Source: Scleromitrula shiraiana
Lineage: Eukaryota > Ascomycota > Leotiomycetes > Helotiales > Sclerotiniaceae
NCBI GenBank assembly: GCA_028455995.1
Contig: JABELC010000008.1
Span: 1,363,501 to 1,427,500, forward strand
Length of the DNA stretch: 64,000 nt
Direction: 5' to 3'
Within the stretch, counting starts at the first letter, position 1. Each line of letters starts with the position of its first letter. Of the stretch, positions 35,001 to 46,990 are shown piece by piece. The notes under the pieces were generated by a model, which saw nothing but the letters and a program-made list of their open reading frames with translations, ran no database searches and was not told the DNA's origin. The position numbers and the translations under genes are program-made.

Positions 35001-36560
35001 TCTGGGGTAATTGAGTTTGTTTGGAGCTGCAACTTGAAAGTTGCAGGTTTGGGTGAAGGTTGAAATAGATATGTGACATCTTCCCGACTGGAAATGAACA
35101 ACTTTGCTAAAGAAGTAACATTATTAAGAATATATCTCAGTTTCGCAAAAGTAATTCTTCGATTTCCTTCGGGTAGTTCATCTAACCCATGAATAAATAA
35201 TGCAACGACTGAAAATTCGGCCATTATCGTGACCAGAAGTTCAATTACCTGGTCTAAACTAGGAGAAGTGGTTCCGCTCGAGTAAATAATATCAAGACTA
35301 TCCATCAAAGTGTCCGAGATTTGAGAGACGCTTCTGAGTAATTGCTGGGCAATGCAACAGAAAAGACCAGCTGTAGATAGAGTTCTTTTGTCTGCATAAT
35401 CACAATAATAGTATGCAATAGCGGTGTTTGGTTTGCTTGTCGTCTGGAAGTCAACAATGAGAGTAGACATCATTACCGATTTTCCAGATCCAGCTAATGA
35501 AGAGTCAGCATAGTTTAACCAAAGATTTCTATTGAAAAAAATAACTTACGAATGCCATAACATGACAACACAGAAGATGTATTACAGTCCCTCCATGTTT
35601 TGAATTCAAACAGATCGACTAGCTATTGCCCAGTACCAGGATATCGTACTTTCCGCATTCGGTGGTGTTTATATTGGTAATCAATGGTCGATAGTTGAGA
35701 GATAAGTTTCTTCTGGCTGGTCTCTAGAAAGAACGTTAGCTCCTAAACGACGGCTGGCAGTCCTCCTGTAGTTATTTCACCTCGCTGCCGTGCTTTACTA
35801 AGCATTTCATTGCGCAGAACTAGATCTCGTGACTGCTTTGCTTCAATGAGATGGTAAATCCGGGCTTCACTATCTACTGCTTTGCGATTCTCTCGAAATG
35901 TTTGTACCGCCTTATCCAGGTGAGATCCGAGAGCTGGTGATAAAGGCTTAAAAGCCCGCTTTACAAAAGAAGTATTTTGTCCTAGTCACGTACTCCTAAA
36001 TTCCTGAACAGAGAACAATTATATCAAGGTATGCAGCTGACAAAGTCTCGGTAAATCGTGGATACTTTTGTTGATCGGAAATCCCTTGGTAATCGCCCAT
36101 CTTTCGTGAGAAAGTTGAAGAATATATGAACAAGCCTATACTTACGAAAACGTGGAAGTATATCACCAATGCGAGCAAAGGTATCTATGATACGATCGTA
36201 AAAATTCCCGTGACTGTTTGCCAAAATGAGTACCACACGAATGCTTTCCCACATTGGAGCAAGATACAAAGGTGCAATATTCGCAAAGCTATCCATAGCT
36301 TCTCTATAGTCCTCAACAGCTGGGGTAAGTGGCTGAAGAGAGCGGAGAATCGCTCGAGTTTTGCTTTCTTCCTTATCCGCGCGCTCGATATTGCTAGACT
36401 TATAATAGAGATTTTCCAGTGTAGCCTCATCAAAGAGTGCTCGCTCTGCTGGGTCAAGATTCTCAACGAAACGATCTCTTGCGATCAGCCACGGGTTGTG
36501 TAAACTCGACAACGGCGCTTTACTATTTGACATGATAGTACTTTTTGAATATGTAGGCAT
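32020..36560 (-). pseudogene. Decayed NACHT/ankyrin-type NLR (DUF7708-like N-terminus)
   Basis: Recognisable pieces of one STAND gene occur in order on the minus strand but in changing frames. They are a DUF7708-like N-terminus (36560-36146; YREAMDSFANIAPLYLAPMW), LSAAYLDIIVLC (about 36010-36045), FVKRAFKPLSPALGSHLDKA (about 35960), P-loop GIPGSGKS split by an intron near 35490-35560, NACHT core (35473-34880), a winged-helix region with DLPRDLEETYRRLLERV (34800-34440), and an ankyrin-like C-terminus (about 34310-32020). Breaks: frame change near 36005; in-frame TGA at 35986-35988; in-frame TAG at 35743-35745; TAG at 35623-35625 where a Trp is expected; frame change at the intron near 34880; frame change near 33970; further frame changes at about 33840, 33370, 33090 and 32520. 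Single introns cannot explain all of these. Not functional as a full-length protein in this assembly. Confidence 0.8.
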
Positions 36561-37943
36561 GATGAAGAATGAACAAACAGTGCGATCTTTTGATCGACTC
36601 TCGACACAATTATGAATAACTGAGCGCAGTATATATCAGCAAGGCTAGACAGTGCTAACCACACTGCCTGCGAGCTTTTATCAGTATTGCCGCATTGTAC
36701 GGCACATTGCGGTTAGCCATAGGCCATGTAGGCCTACAGATCAGTGGGCAAGCCGAAATCGATTTCTCTTGGCCCGGCGCCGATTGGCCAGTATACTTAA
36801 TGATCTGTTTGATCGATGGAAGTGTGCATTTACTCATATCGGAACTTCGATTTTCGGTGCAGATGAATGATTCAGATAGGTTCAGAAAAATGACACCATG
36901 TTAAATAAAAAACTCAAGCTCCTCTCAAACCAATCTTTTATATAAACATATAGGTAATATGTTCTATATCAATGGAAACGAAAGTATATACAATCCAGTG
37001 ACTTCTGGATACCAATTTAACGGGTCAAAATCAAATGATTGAACATATTCAAATGTTGATTTACCTTTAATGATACGATATATACGCTGCCTTCAATACA
37101 CGGCGAACGAAGTTCAAACTGAAGCTAAGATAAACATTCTGAACTTGCAGCCAGGCCATGAATACAAGACCTGGAACCGACTTTTCGGATGGCATAGCTT
37201 CTTCGGAACTGAAATCCATCGATACAGTTGATAGGAATCGAGATGATTCCAGTAACTGACCTCGGATTTTGTTTTTCGTTTCAGATTAAGACGAGAGATA
37301 GTGATTCTTGATTATTCAACTGGATCCCGAACTTTAGCTCGTTACGTTCCGAAACGGTTAGATGACGAATTGTTAGTCACTCAAAGGTGATTAAAAAACT
37401 TTCATATGTACCTTGGTAAATACTGTACTTGCCTCGAACCTGCTTCATGCACAGTCTTTGCTTCCATCGACTCCGCGTATGGTTTTCCGGACACAACACT
37501 TTCTGAATTTTACACTGTCTTCATCTTAGCAAAACTTAGACCCCATAACCTTTCAATTTGAAACAGTGCCAAAACTCATCACCAACGTGAAGCACCTGCA
37601 TCTTCGTGGCCGATGCATGTCTGCCCATGTTACTCATTATGTATCCTGGTACCGAAGACTATTTACATTTATTCCAACTTCAAAGTCTTTGGGAGATACC
37701 GTACCGGGAAAAACACTGATGCAGGCACGTTTCCAGAAGTAACCTGTGGCCCGGGGGTTTGACAATTACTTGAAATAGATCATGCAGGGGACTAAAAGTG
37801 TTTGTGACGAGGAGCGTCAGCGAGATTAGGAGCCGGGGAAAAAGTGCTAGATTCTGCAAGAGCCATAAGTTTGTGTCTCTCGTCCTTGTTACCTGAATGT
37901 GGAATTGTACTTGGTATGTAAGTCAAACACTCTATTCTAGGTT

Positions 37944-38820
37944 TAGTACGCGGATAGGCCAGCAAAAGTCGAACTTCCGCCCGTACGCGATGCTGGCTAC
38001 GAATCTACAGCAAGGTTTATAAAGCCGATAAGAGTCGTATCGAACTTGAATATCAGTTATCTTTACAAAGAAAGCATTTATCGATCTTGCTATTATGGTC
38101 TTTTGATCTCGATTTTGATTTATAATTATGACTCGGATAAAAGTAGTAGAAAGGACTAAAAAAACGTTAGATAATATTATACTACTAGTACTAATAGTAG
38201 TAGTAAAGAGAAGAATCACAAGTAAGGAAGTTATTGTATTTAAAAATATTTTATAAAATTAAAAAAAACTTGACTTTCAAGTTAAATTTAAAACTTGAAT
38301 TAAAAAAAATCTTTAAATATAATACTATTCACTCAGGTTGTCAACTTGAATAAAAAAGAATATTATTTTATGTAATGACTCGGACGATATTCTTATTTTC
38401 ACGTTAAATAGTAGTAAAATAAAAGAATAATATTTAATAAATTTATAAAAATTTATTATAATTTAAAATATCTTCAAACTTGAAGTTTTAAAAAACTTCA
38501 AGACTCGGGAATTATACCAGTGATATCATGATTGCAAAATTAAAAATTTGCCTGGTAGTGACTCGGAGTTTATTTATATAAACTTCAAGTTGAACTTGAA
38601 GGATTCAGGCTTTTCATTTTTTATAGTTTTTATATTCTATATAAACTTGAATATAGTAACTTTATATTTAAATCTTTAACTTAGTAATACATCTCAATAT
38701 TTTTAAAAACTTCAAGTTGATCGAGGATTCAAGCTTTTTAAAGCTTGTTTCCGCTAGACCAAAAATACTACTACTGCTACTACTACTACTACTAGTAGTA
38801 GTAGTAGTAGTACGCGGATA
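37944..38820. repeat. AT-rich island with 13-bp flanking direct repeats and palindromes
   Basis: TAGTACGCGGATA occurs at 37944-37956 and again at 38808-38820, enclosing mostly AT-rich sequence. Inside are four GACTCGG copies (about 38130, 38379, 38502 and 38560), repeated CTTCAAGTT/AACTTGAAG half-sites including a 9-bp-arm palindrome at about 38583-38601, and a (TAC)n(TAG)n palindrome at 38766-38810. No ORF and no clear terminal inverted repeat. A relic of a transposable element is possible. Confidence 0.5.
38766..38810. repeat. (CTA)n/(TAG)n palindrome
   Basis: A run of CTA/ACT trinucleotides changes at ACTAGT into a run of TAG, giving a long near-perfect self-complementary sequence able to form a hairpin. 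A similar, shorter (ACT)n(AGT)n structure lies at about 3560-3588 inside the first TIR element. Confidence 0.8.
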
Positions 38821-41800
38821 CAAGGGTTCAAACAGATTCTGCACTTGCTTATTTGCCAGTGGGAACGTAATAGCATCGGTGTAATTAACTACTTTCGAGA
38901 TACCGTATCGAAAATTGTTTCTTTCACATTTTTCTTGCCAGTGAGTGCTAATGTTCCTCCGAGTCGTTGCATGAGATATGGCATTAGATTGCTATAGACT
39001 GCTGCTGCATGGCGAGGTTTTTCACAGTTGTGGAGACGGTTCATTGCAGTTGCAGAGTGGATCAATAACTGAGCCGAGCTCCTCACGCCCCATCGTTATA
39101 TGTGGATAAGGTTCAGCGGCGGCGGCCGTCACCGAGTGAACTAATGGTGGTTTCGAAATATTATCGATTTTCTTTCTCCACCATCTCAATAAGAGTCCTT
39201 ATCCTGAGATTTCTTTGGATTGTGCTGCGGTTGTTCAAGTGTTTGGTTGCCGAGCATCCCAAGTTAAAGCTCTAGCGATTACCCGAAGGAGTATCGAGAC
39301 ATGCTATCGATCAACTGCAAACGGCGGGGCTACACGATGAGATAAGGGTTAGTGAATCTACAGCTATAGTGAATGTCCTCAAGGCGTCACTGTAATCTGA
39401 GCGCCATATTCCATACCCGAACAGAGAAATCATACCTAAAAGTTATCAAGCTTTTTTAAGGGTGGAGGTTCTTATAGATATCCGAAAATTGTATATATTG
39501 CATTTAATGTGTATAGACTTATATCTTATTATAGCAACCGAATGCGAAGAACTCAATATTGTATGGGTGTGATACATACATATTATTACTATCAAGTGGT
39601 CGGAGAGAATTAATACAATCACAACGTTTCATTTGAACTTCAGGCGCAAAATGGCCTATTCATCTGGTATTATCAGATGTAACTATTTTATCGAAAAATT
39701 CTCGACTTTGCAGCGAGTGTGTTTTGTCGAATCTACTGTTCTATCCTCTGGTCTCTCTTCCAAAATTTTTGGCTATCCCTTAGATCTTCTCTCCGAATCA
39801 AAGACGTGGAAACAACCAGATTTCCACTCAATGACACCCACCGCTGAGTATCTAATTGAATCGGACGATCTGGAAGTAAGACTTTCGAGTTTATTTTAAT
39901 TCAATCAAGATCTAGACCTAACTGACGGCATGAGACTAATGCCACAGTGGTTCTAGGCTCATTTTCTACCATAGACCGATAGTAACATTGATCTGTTCTA
40001 CGATTCTCATCCCCTCAATCCTCGGATGGATTCTCAAAGAATAAATATCGATTCTCAAGGTTGCCTTCATGTCTAAGTTCGGCAGGGTTTGCTGCACTAA
40101 AACAGATATGACGAGTCAAATTAGAATGATGAGATAACAGTCAAGATATATACAGGCCCATTCCATACTTAAGCTTTCAGAGCATCCGACTCAAATTTCA
40201 AATTCTCAGTTGCTTCCAAATTTTGAATCTCTCTCAGTAGCTTACAGAATGAGAGCGCAATTGTGTAATCGGTCTTCAGAAACGATAAACGTGAGTGGAC
40301 AAAGGTAATGATTTGGTTTTGAATGCACTTAGTACTAAACTTCAGATACTGCATGAGACTTATTGGTCGTCTTTACACGTCCACCAAATGCGAACAATTT
40401 TGATTTGTAAAGACGAAAATACTCATGATTAATTCTCCATTTGCCATACTCAAATCCTAGAACCCAACTCCATGTTGTGCTGGCACAAATCTACTTTCGG
40501 TGTCTTTCAACTGGAGTTACTCCCCTCGCCTGTTCTGTTCTGTTCTGTTCTCTCAATAAGTTGAACAATCTGATCGAATACTGATTGGACAAACGAAAAA
40601 TCGGTAAATTGATTATGCTCTCCCTCTCCCGAGATTGCGGGGGTGCTGGGTGCGCAATACCGTTATACTAGACATCTAATTTACCAAACCCTCGGGTCTG
40701 ATGGATATTATCTGGGGGAGAATGACCAACGGGTTTTTGTCACTCTAAATGTCATGCAAACTGCCATTTTGTACACGAAAGGTTACTCTCGCATCTACTT
40801 ATGGATAAATATGACATTGTTATGATTCGAAGAGAAGGAAGGAGAGATTTGTATAGGATGGGATATGAGCATTGTATTGCCTTGTGTTTGGTTGTATAAA
40901 CCCGTTTGACCAATCGTCGGCAAGCAATGTAAAATTCTACGTTTTATTCCTACTTCAAAAATAGCCAATTTTCAGCTATTTCTACATGCCAGCCTATAGT
41001 GTTCATCCATTCGGCTATTTATCTATTTACATGTACATGCATGTTGTACATACAACGCGGCTAGGCTTCTCATATCACAGCCTAGATTCTCTAATCATGT
41101 GTTACACGCCCCATCGCCCAAGAATGCATATCCAAATCTGCATACCGAACCATTGAACGAACGAACGAACGAACGGCATTAATCGTCATATAATGCCGAG
41201 GGATCATATGGTACTGTACGTGCAGTAGATGCCTAGAGATTTCGTATATGCATATTGGGGTATGATATGCATAAATATGTATGTATGTAAGAAACGCCCG
41301 TGGCTTACGGATGTTTGAACGATTGATAATGGGTTGAATTGATAGATCACTAGGAGCTGAAACTGGAAGTGGTGAGTTTGGATTTGGCGGGGTTTATAGA
41401 AAGATGGGTTGTGGGCATGTTGTGAATAAGTGGCGTTTTATACACTTAGGATCGGACCTAACGCTGTTGGCGGGGTACGTATTGATTGATCTCTCCATCC
41501 AATACTTTTTTTTGCCAGAATCATATCTATCTAAATAAGTATGTCTTTCCAGCTCTCTGTCCTTCTCCACATATACAAATAATCTAAGTGGCATGGGACA
41601 TTCACCTACAAGCTAGTGATCTAAGGTAGAGCAACTGATACCTATATAAACGTCACCTGCACCGGTACTCCGTGAGCCAAATGCTGTGTCATCTCGATTT
41701 CCGGACATCATACATGCTGTATATCCATAATGCTTGCTAAGAATGACGATGGTATCCTTACATGAGCGACGATATACATGCATAGCAATGCAAGTATCAG

Positions 41801-44800
41801 ATATATGAAGCGCGGGATGACATATCTGAATACCTACGTCAGGAATCATACGAGCACACTTAATGTTCACCTGAATATATTTGTAGCAATACTTTATAGA
41901 TATCCAATCGGAGCTAAAGCATGCTATTTACTATGCGTCTCGAGGACAATGGAAACTTAGTGCTACAGTAATATAAGAAAGTTAGTCTAGAATGGATTGA
42001 GGACTTTGAGGTGATGGAAGAGATATAATTCATGGGTCGTTAGCTTCGTTTTTATTTGCATCGGGTTTTCAACTCGAAGTTCTCTCAAGAACAAATATAG
42101 ATTTGATGCTGCAGGGTCGCTTTTTCTCCCACGATTTATATTTAGACTGCAGATCTGCGTTTGTTGTTAGCTCGAAAACCACGAATTACAACGAAGAACA
42201 GGATATGCACCAAAGTCCAGGTGAGGTACCTAAGAGCAGTACATAGAATATGGTTTTGATCCAACAAACAGCTAGATTAACTTAAATCGGCATTAAGTGT
42301 GCAAGCCATTCATTCATTTCCATGTATGCGGGTGGATGTCATAATGTTAAGGTTATCCCCATCTACATCATTAATCATCGAATCCTTCTTTCAAGTTCAA
42401 CATAAGATGAAAGTGAAGATTGGATCAGGAGCGCAACAAGGTAATTATGCTAATGGTGCGTTTCGTTGTGTTGCGTCACAGGAGCGTAGGATGCTATTGC
42501 GACGGCGGCGGTGGCGGTTGAAGGATTTTACTTGGGATTAGGTAGTAGTGAGTGAACGAATTTGATTATTCTTCAGATAACGGCGGATCCATTCGTCCAT
42601 TAGTTCGTTTACTGTCTTATTTTTATCCGCCACATCAAGATCCTTCGCGGCGTAGTAAGCAATGTGTAACATTAGTATATCGAGCTGACCTTGATGCTTG
42701 CAAAAAATTTTCAGCCACACCCTTGGAGCGAAAATGCAACGAATCGACTTGGGGCGATTCTATCACTATTCACGGCGCAGATGTTGCGAAAGGAAAAAGA
42801 TGCAGTCATCTGTATATCGTGTTGTCACCGGTGTTATGCTGTGCTCTGGTCTGATGAGCAGGCGACATTAATTTCTCGCACAAAATGGGTTTTCTCCATT
42901 GAACGTATATATGGGTATTTTCCCTGCTGGAATACGCGTAGCTGTATACAGTACACATGTGTATTGTACTCTACATAGGATCACAACTAAGGAACCGGTA
43001 GGCTTAGCTGTCCGCCCTATATCTAGATAACTTTACGTACTTCCCGCATTACGAAAGGAAAGATCCCCTTTTAAACGTAATCCGGGGCACACCAGGTATG
43101 TTTTCATAGGTAGAGTTGAAGTACCGGTACGGTCACAAATCGAAGGAAAGCAGATTTGGTAGGTAGGGTTTTAGCCACAAATCCAAGAGGTATTGGAAAG
43201 AAAGTTTCTAGAAAGATATAGATGATTCAGATTGTGGTGTGCTTGTGGCTTCGTTAGAGGGTGAAGAAAAGCTAATTGCAGTTAGTCCTCCGCAAAGGAC
43301 CGAAAATTGGGTTTAACATTATCTTCTAGTGGTAAAACATATGTATGCAGGTATCTGGTCTGGACTCACAACATACAGTGTACCTCTTCTACATGCACAG
43401 TATTATACGATTTTTACTTATTGCATACCCATTCCATCATCTTACCGATGATAGCCCATACAATCGTGCATGTTTCGGTGATAATGAAAGTGGAGTTGAG
43501 ACAATAAGTAAGTAATGAGCACCGGCCGATGCCTATCTCACATATCACATCATACACATAATAATATAAACCTCGTGGAAAACACGTTCCCTCTTCAAGA
43601 AAATATGTCATATTTTTTCGCTGATGATAATGATGATGCTGCTAATGTCGATATAGATATCCACGGGTAGGAGGATGAGGTGGGATTTACACTAATTTGA
43701 TTAAGAATACCACCCATCACGATTCACGATATGGCAGAGATTCGATTCGGGAAAATTAAGATTCGAAAATCCTATTTCTAGAGCATCTTCTAAGCAGGAA
43801 GGATATCTCTTGCCAATTTGATCCCTCGCTTGACTCAAAACTTCAAAAACGTTTGAACTTTCTATCATCCCTCGCATGCAGATCAGATGGGAAAGGAATA
43901 AGATAGCCGTAAATCCATTTTTAAATCAACGGTAGGGTTATTTTCGGTCTTAAAACTTTTAGGAACGAAGTTGTTTATCTAGATTTCAGTTAGAATGGGG
44001 GTTTTGTTTTGAAACTCTGTAATCTCAAATGCCAACTTTGGAGAAGACCACATTAATGATGATGATGATAATGATGATGAAATTGAATTGGTCATTTCAT
44101 TCCCGAGTACTGTATAGTAGACATTTGTAACAAGTCGAGTTTTTTGTTACGATGTACCACTCGCATCTCTCTATAAACAGTATGTATATTGTATGTATTT
44201 TGTATGTAGAGAGGCGAGCGAGGTAATCAGATAACAATTTCGCTCCGAGTCACTTATTTTCCAGTTTATTTCTTTCAATTCGATTGTACCCATATACTCT
44301 ACCATTAAGAAACTACCTTGCCAAATATTTTAATATTTCTCGTGTGAACAGGGAGGTTACCATGGAAAAAGAGGTAAACGGGGCGCGGATCAGGGATTAA
44401 TTTTGCAGTTGCATGTTTTGTTTTTTTCTTCTCAACTCCGCTTTGTTGAAGAAAACTTATTACTTGAACCTGCCTGCTTGAATGTGGAATGTGTAATGTG
44501 GAATTCAATAGATCAATTTTTATATCAAAATCATGCTATTTCCATGGATTATATTAGATAATTTGAGCAACTAAATAACTAAATAAAAGTCAACACAATA
44601 CTTCAAGTTTCATTTCCGAATCATAAAATTTATGATAATTCAACTACACAATCATGATATAAATTCATTAAAAATATATAGGATCGTTCGCTACATTGAG
44701 TAGAGCAACTTTTGCATAGAAAGTAAGAGTTTGAATTTGATATTGACATTGTTGCTTTCAGTTGAATATATGAACTAAATGAAGGGGGGTTCTAGGTGTT

Positions 44801-45301
44801 TGATTTTCGGTGTGGGGCACGGAATTTAGGATATGAAATGGGTGGGTTAGGGACTTATTGATTTTCAAGGTTTGGTTGGTGATTGAGGAGAACCCTGGAT
44901 ACTGTATGGAATGGATTAAACCCAATGAAAATCTCTGAGCAAATTGAAATCAATACCAATATCAATACCAATACCAATACCTGCAAATTCGAAGCTAATT
45001 GGGAAGGAACCTGCCGCCTGCTAATAAGTCTGCACACATCTGGATTCTGCATATTTATTCTGGCTGGACATACTGCTCGCAGACTCCATATATGTGCATA
45101 ACGATGGTACAAATAATGACCCGACCGATGCCATTTATGGTAAAAGTTCCGAAAAACTAGAAGTTCATCTCATGATCTAGAAAAGAAACAAACTCGAAAT
45201 ACAATACAAGAACAAGCAAGAATAGGAGAAGTTCATCGCAACCTCAAACCAAACTCTAACCTTCACAAATATCCTTTATTCTTCGAAGAAGAACAAGAAA
45301 T

Positions 45302-45347
45302 GTCAGGAAAATATCAGGAAAATGTCAGCAAAATGTCAGGAAATGAC
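45302..45347. repeat. TCAGGAAAATG short tandem repeat
   Basis: About four imperfect copies of an 11-12 bp TGTCAGGAAAA unit in the gene-poor region. No function is evident. Confidence 0.75.
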
Positions 45348-46990
45348 AGTGGTTTCATGAGACAAGGTTTATTAGTTAGATTTCATAGAATGGCTGTCAG
45401 TTCTATTTGGCATCTCGAATCAACTAACTCATTATTTAACCTTATAACTTTTTACTAATTGGATGATTCCATTGATTTATACACAACTTAAGCTAATGAA
45501 GTAATAGTTTCCCAGCTCGGACATTTCGAAGGGTTTTTTTTTTCCCCAGCTAGGGCACATCAACGTGGAAAGTCTTATTTATCATACAGTTCCGAGGTCT
45601 CTTTTCATTCTCGGGTATATTGGAAAAGGAAGATTATTACTCTACTGAGTTACTGCGATCCGTCATCAACACTAGGCACTTCCAAAGGGAAAAAATTATA
45701 CCGCGCGGTACATATTCATGGGAATCATATGCAATAGCCTTGCAAGGCCAACTCGGAAACCTCCCAGAAAGAAGCTAACCACCCTAGTTATACTGTGTGT
45801 TCCGTAGACGACGCCGCGCTCATGTCCGAACAGATAGACAGACCTAGGTAGTTCTTTCAGGTGCTTCGTTCTTTTCGTATTGATCTAACTCGCTCGTAGA
45901 CCACATTGTAGTATCTACTCTATCTGAAGGACCGAAGGGCATTCATAATTTCTATATCGCTCTTTCTAAAACTTCCTAACATGCTTTTTTTTTATTCTAA
46001 GCTCTCCCAGCTACATGACGAATCGAATTTTCAATTGAGTATTTCATTCATAATTAGCCTGGCTATGATTATTATACCTACGAATTAATATATGATCTAC
46101 TCGAGTAACACAAAAAAAAATAACTTTCGCAAGCTTTTACAATTCGCAAGTTCGCAAAGAAAAGAGGAAGGAGGTTGTTCTCGGAAGTTGAACTTAACTG
46201 GAACTACTGGAGCTACTGGATCTTGGATTCGGACGCCTAATTGCTTATTGAATGACTTACAGTACATTGAACTCTTGCCATTGGCTTGCCCCAAGTGGAA
46301 TATTCAGCTCGAATTTTTCTATAGACTTGTATATTACAGCCCACAAAATACAACACGGGATCTTCCTCGTCTCGAACCGCAAATCGAAATAGTGTTACTT
46401 CATCCCACCTCAAGTCAGAATAGTCAGATCCATTCTTTCAAATACAGTACAACGACATTTCTGACCTAAGACGTGAATCATCAGAAAAACTCGAAGAGGA
46501 AGGAGAAACAAAAGAGAGGGATTCTGGAAAAGCGTTGACAAGATATTCTCCACACAACGTCTTACAGTTACAAAATTAACTTTTTGTAAGACCTTTTACC
46601 GGCAATCCATCCTGTCCTTCAGCGGCTTAAAAATCTCATAACTCCAAATTTAGAGCTTTCCCCTCCTTCCAATTACCCCCGAAAGGATAGGAAGATTGAG
46701 ATCTTTGCTGCGCGAAATCGTAGCATCGCCACCTCAATTCTTCCTTGGTGTCGGACTTCCAAGGATTTGCCCGAGTTTCAATTATCACAAGCATCTATAG
46801 GTGATTACCGTATTATATTGTCCAGAACACAACACAAATACCTTTCAATAATTGAATCCCTCGGAAAATCTATAGTCTAAGCCAGGAAAATTAGAATTCA
46901 AGGAAGGACCAAGGAAAAACAAAGTATACAAAAGTATTTTTTTGAGAAAAGAAAGATTCCTTCCCCTTCCTGGGCATCAAACAGCAGTTC

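Larger units (their letters stand above)
36561..46990. other. 10.4-kb gene-poor region
   Basis: I find no convincing protein-coding exon on either strand; frames are short and lack protein-like composition. It contains an AT-rich palindrome-rich island (37944-38820), (TGTTC)n near 40530-40550, (GAAC)n near 41157-41173, a TGATGA-type run near 44057-44081, (CCAATA)n near 44950-44980, and a TCAGGAAAATG repeat at 45302-45347. The last part (about 46.5-47.0 kb) is probably promoter and 5' UTR of the RING-PH-vWA gene. A non-coding transcript cannot be excluded from sequence alone. Confidence 0.6.

Noticed and set aside
38889..39086. 65-codon minus-strand ORF with protein-like composition
   Set aside because: Upstream sequence has stops in all frames at short intervals, no splice partner was found, and no family is recognised.
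41157..41173. GAAC tandem run as a regulatory array
   Set aside because: Too short and no gene nearby; an ordinary microsatellite.
46092..46469. 125-codon plus-strand ORF upstream of the RING-PH-vWA gene
   Set aside because: Composition is not convincing, no domain is visible, and it lies in the likely promoter or 5' UTR of that gene.
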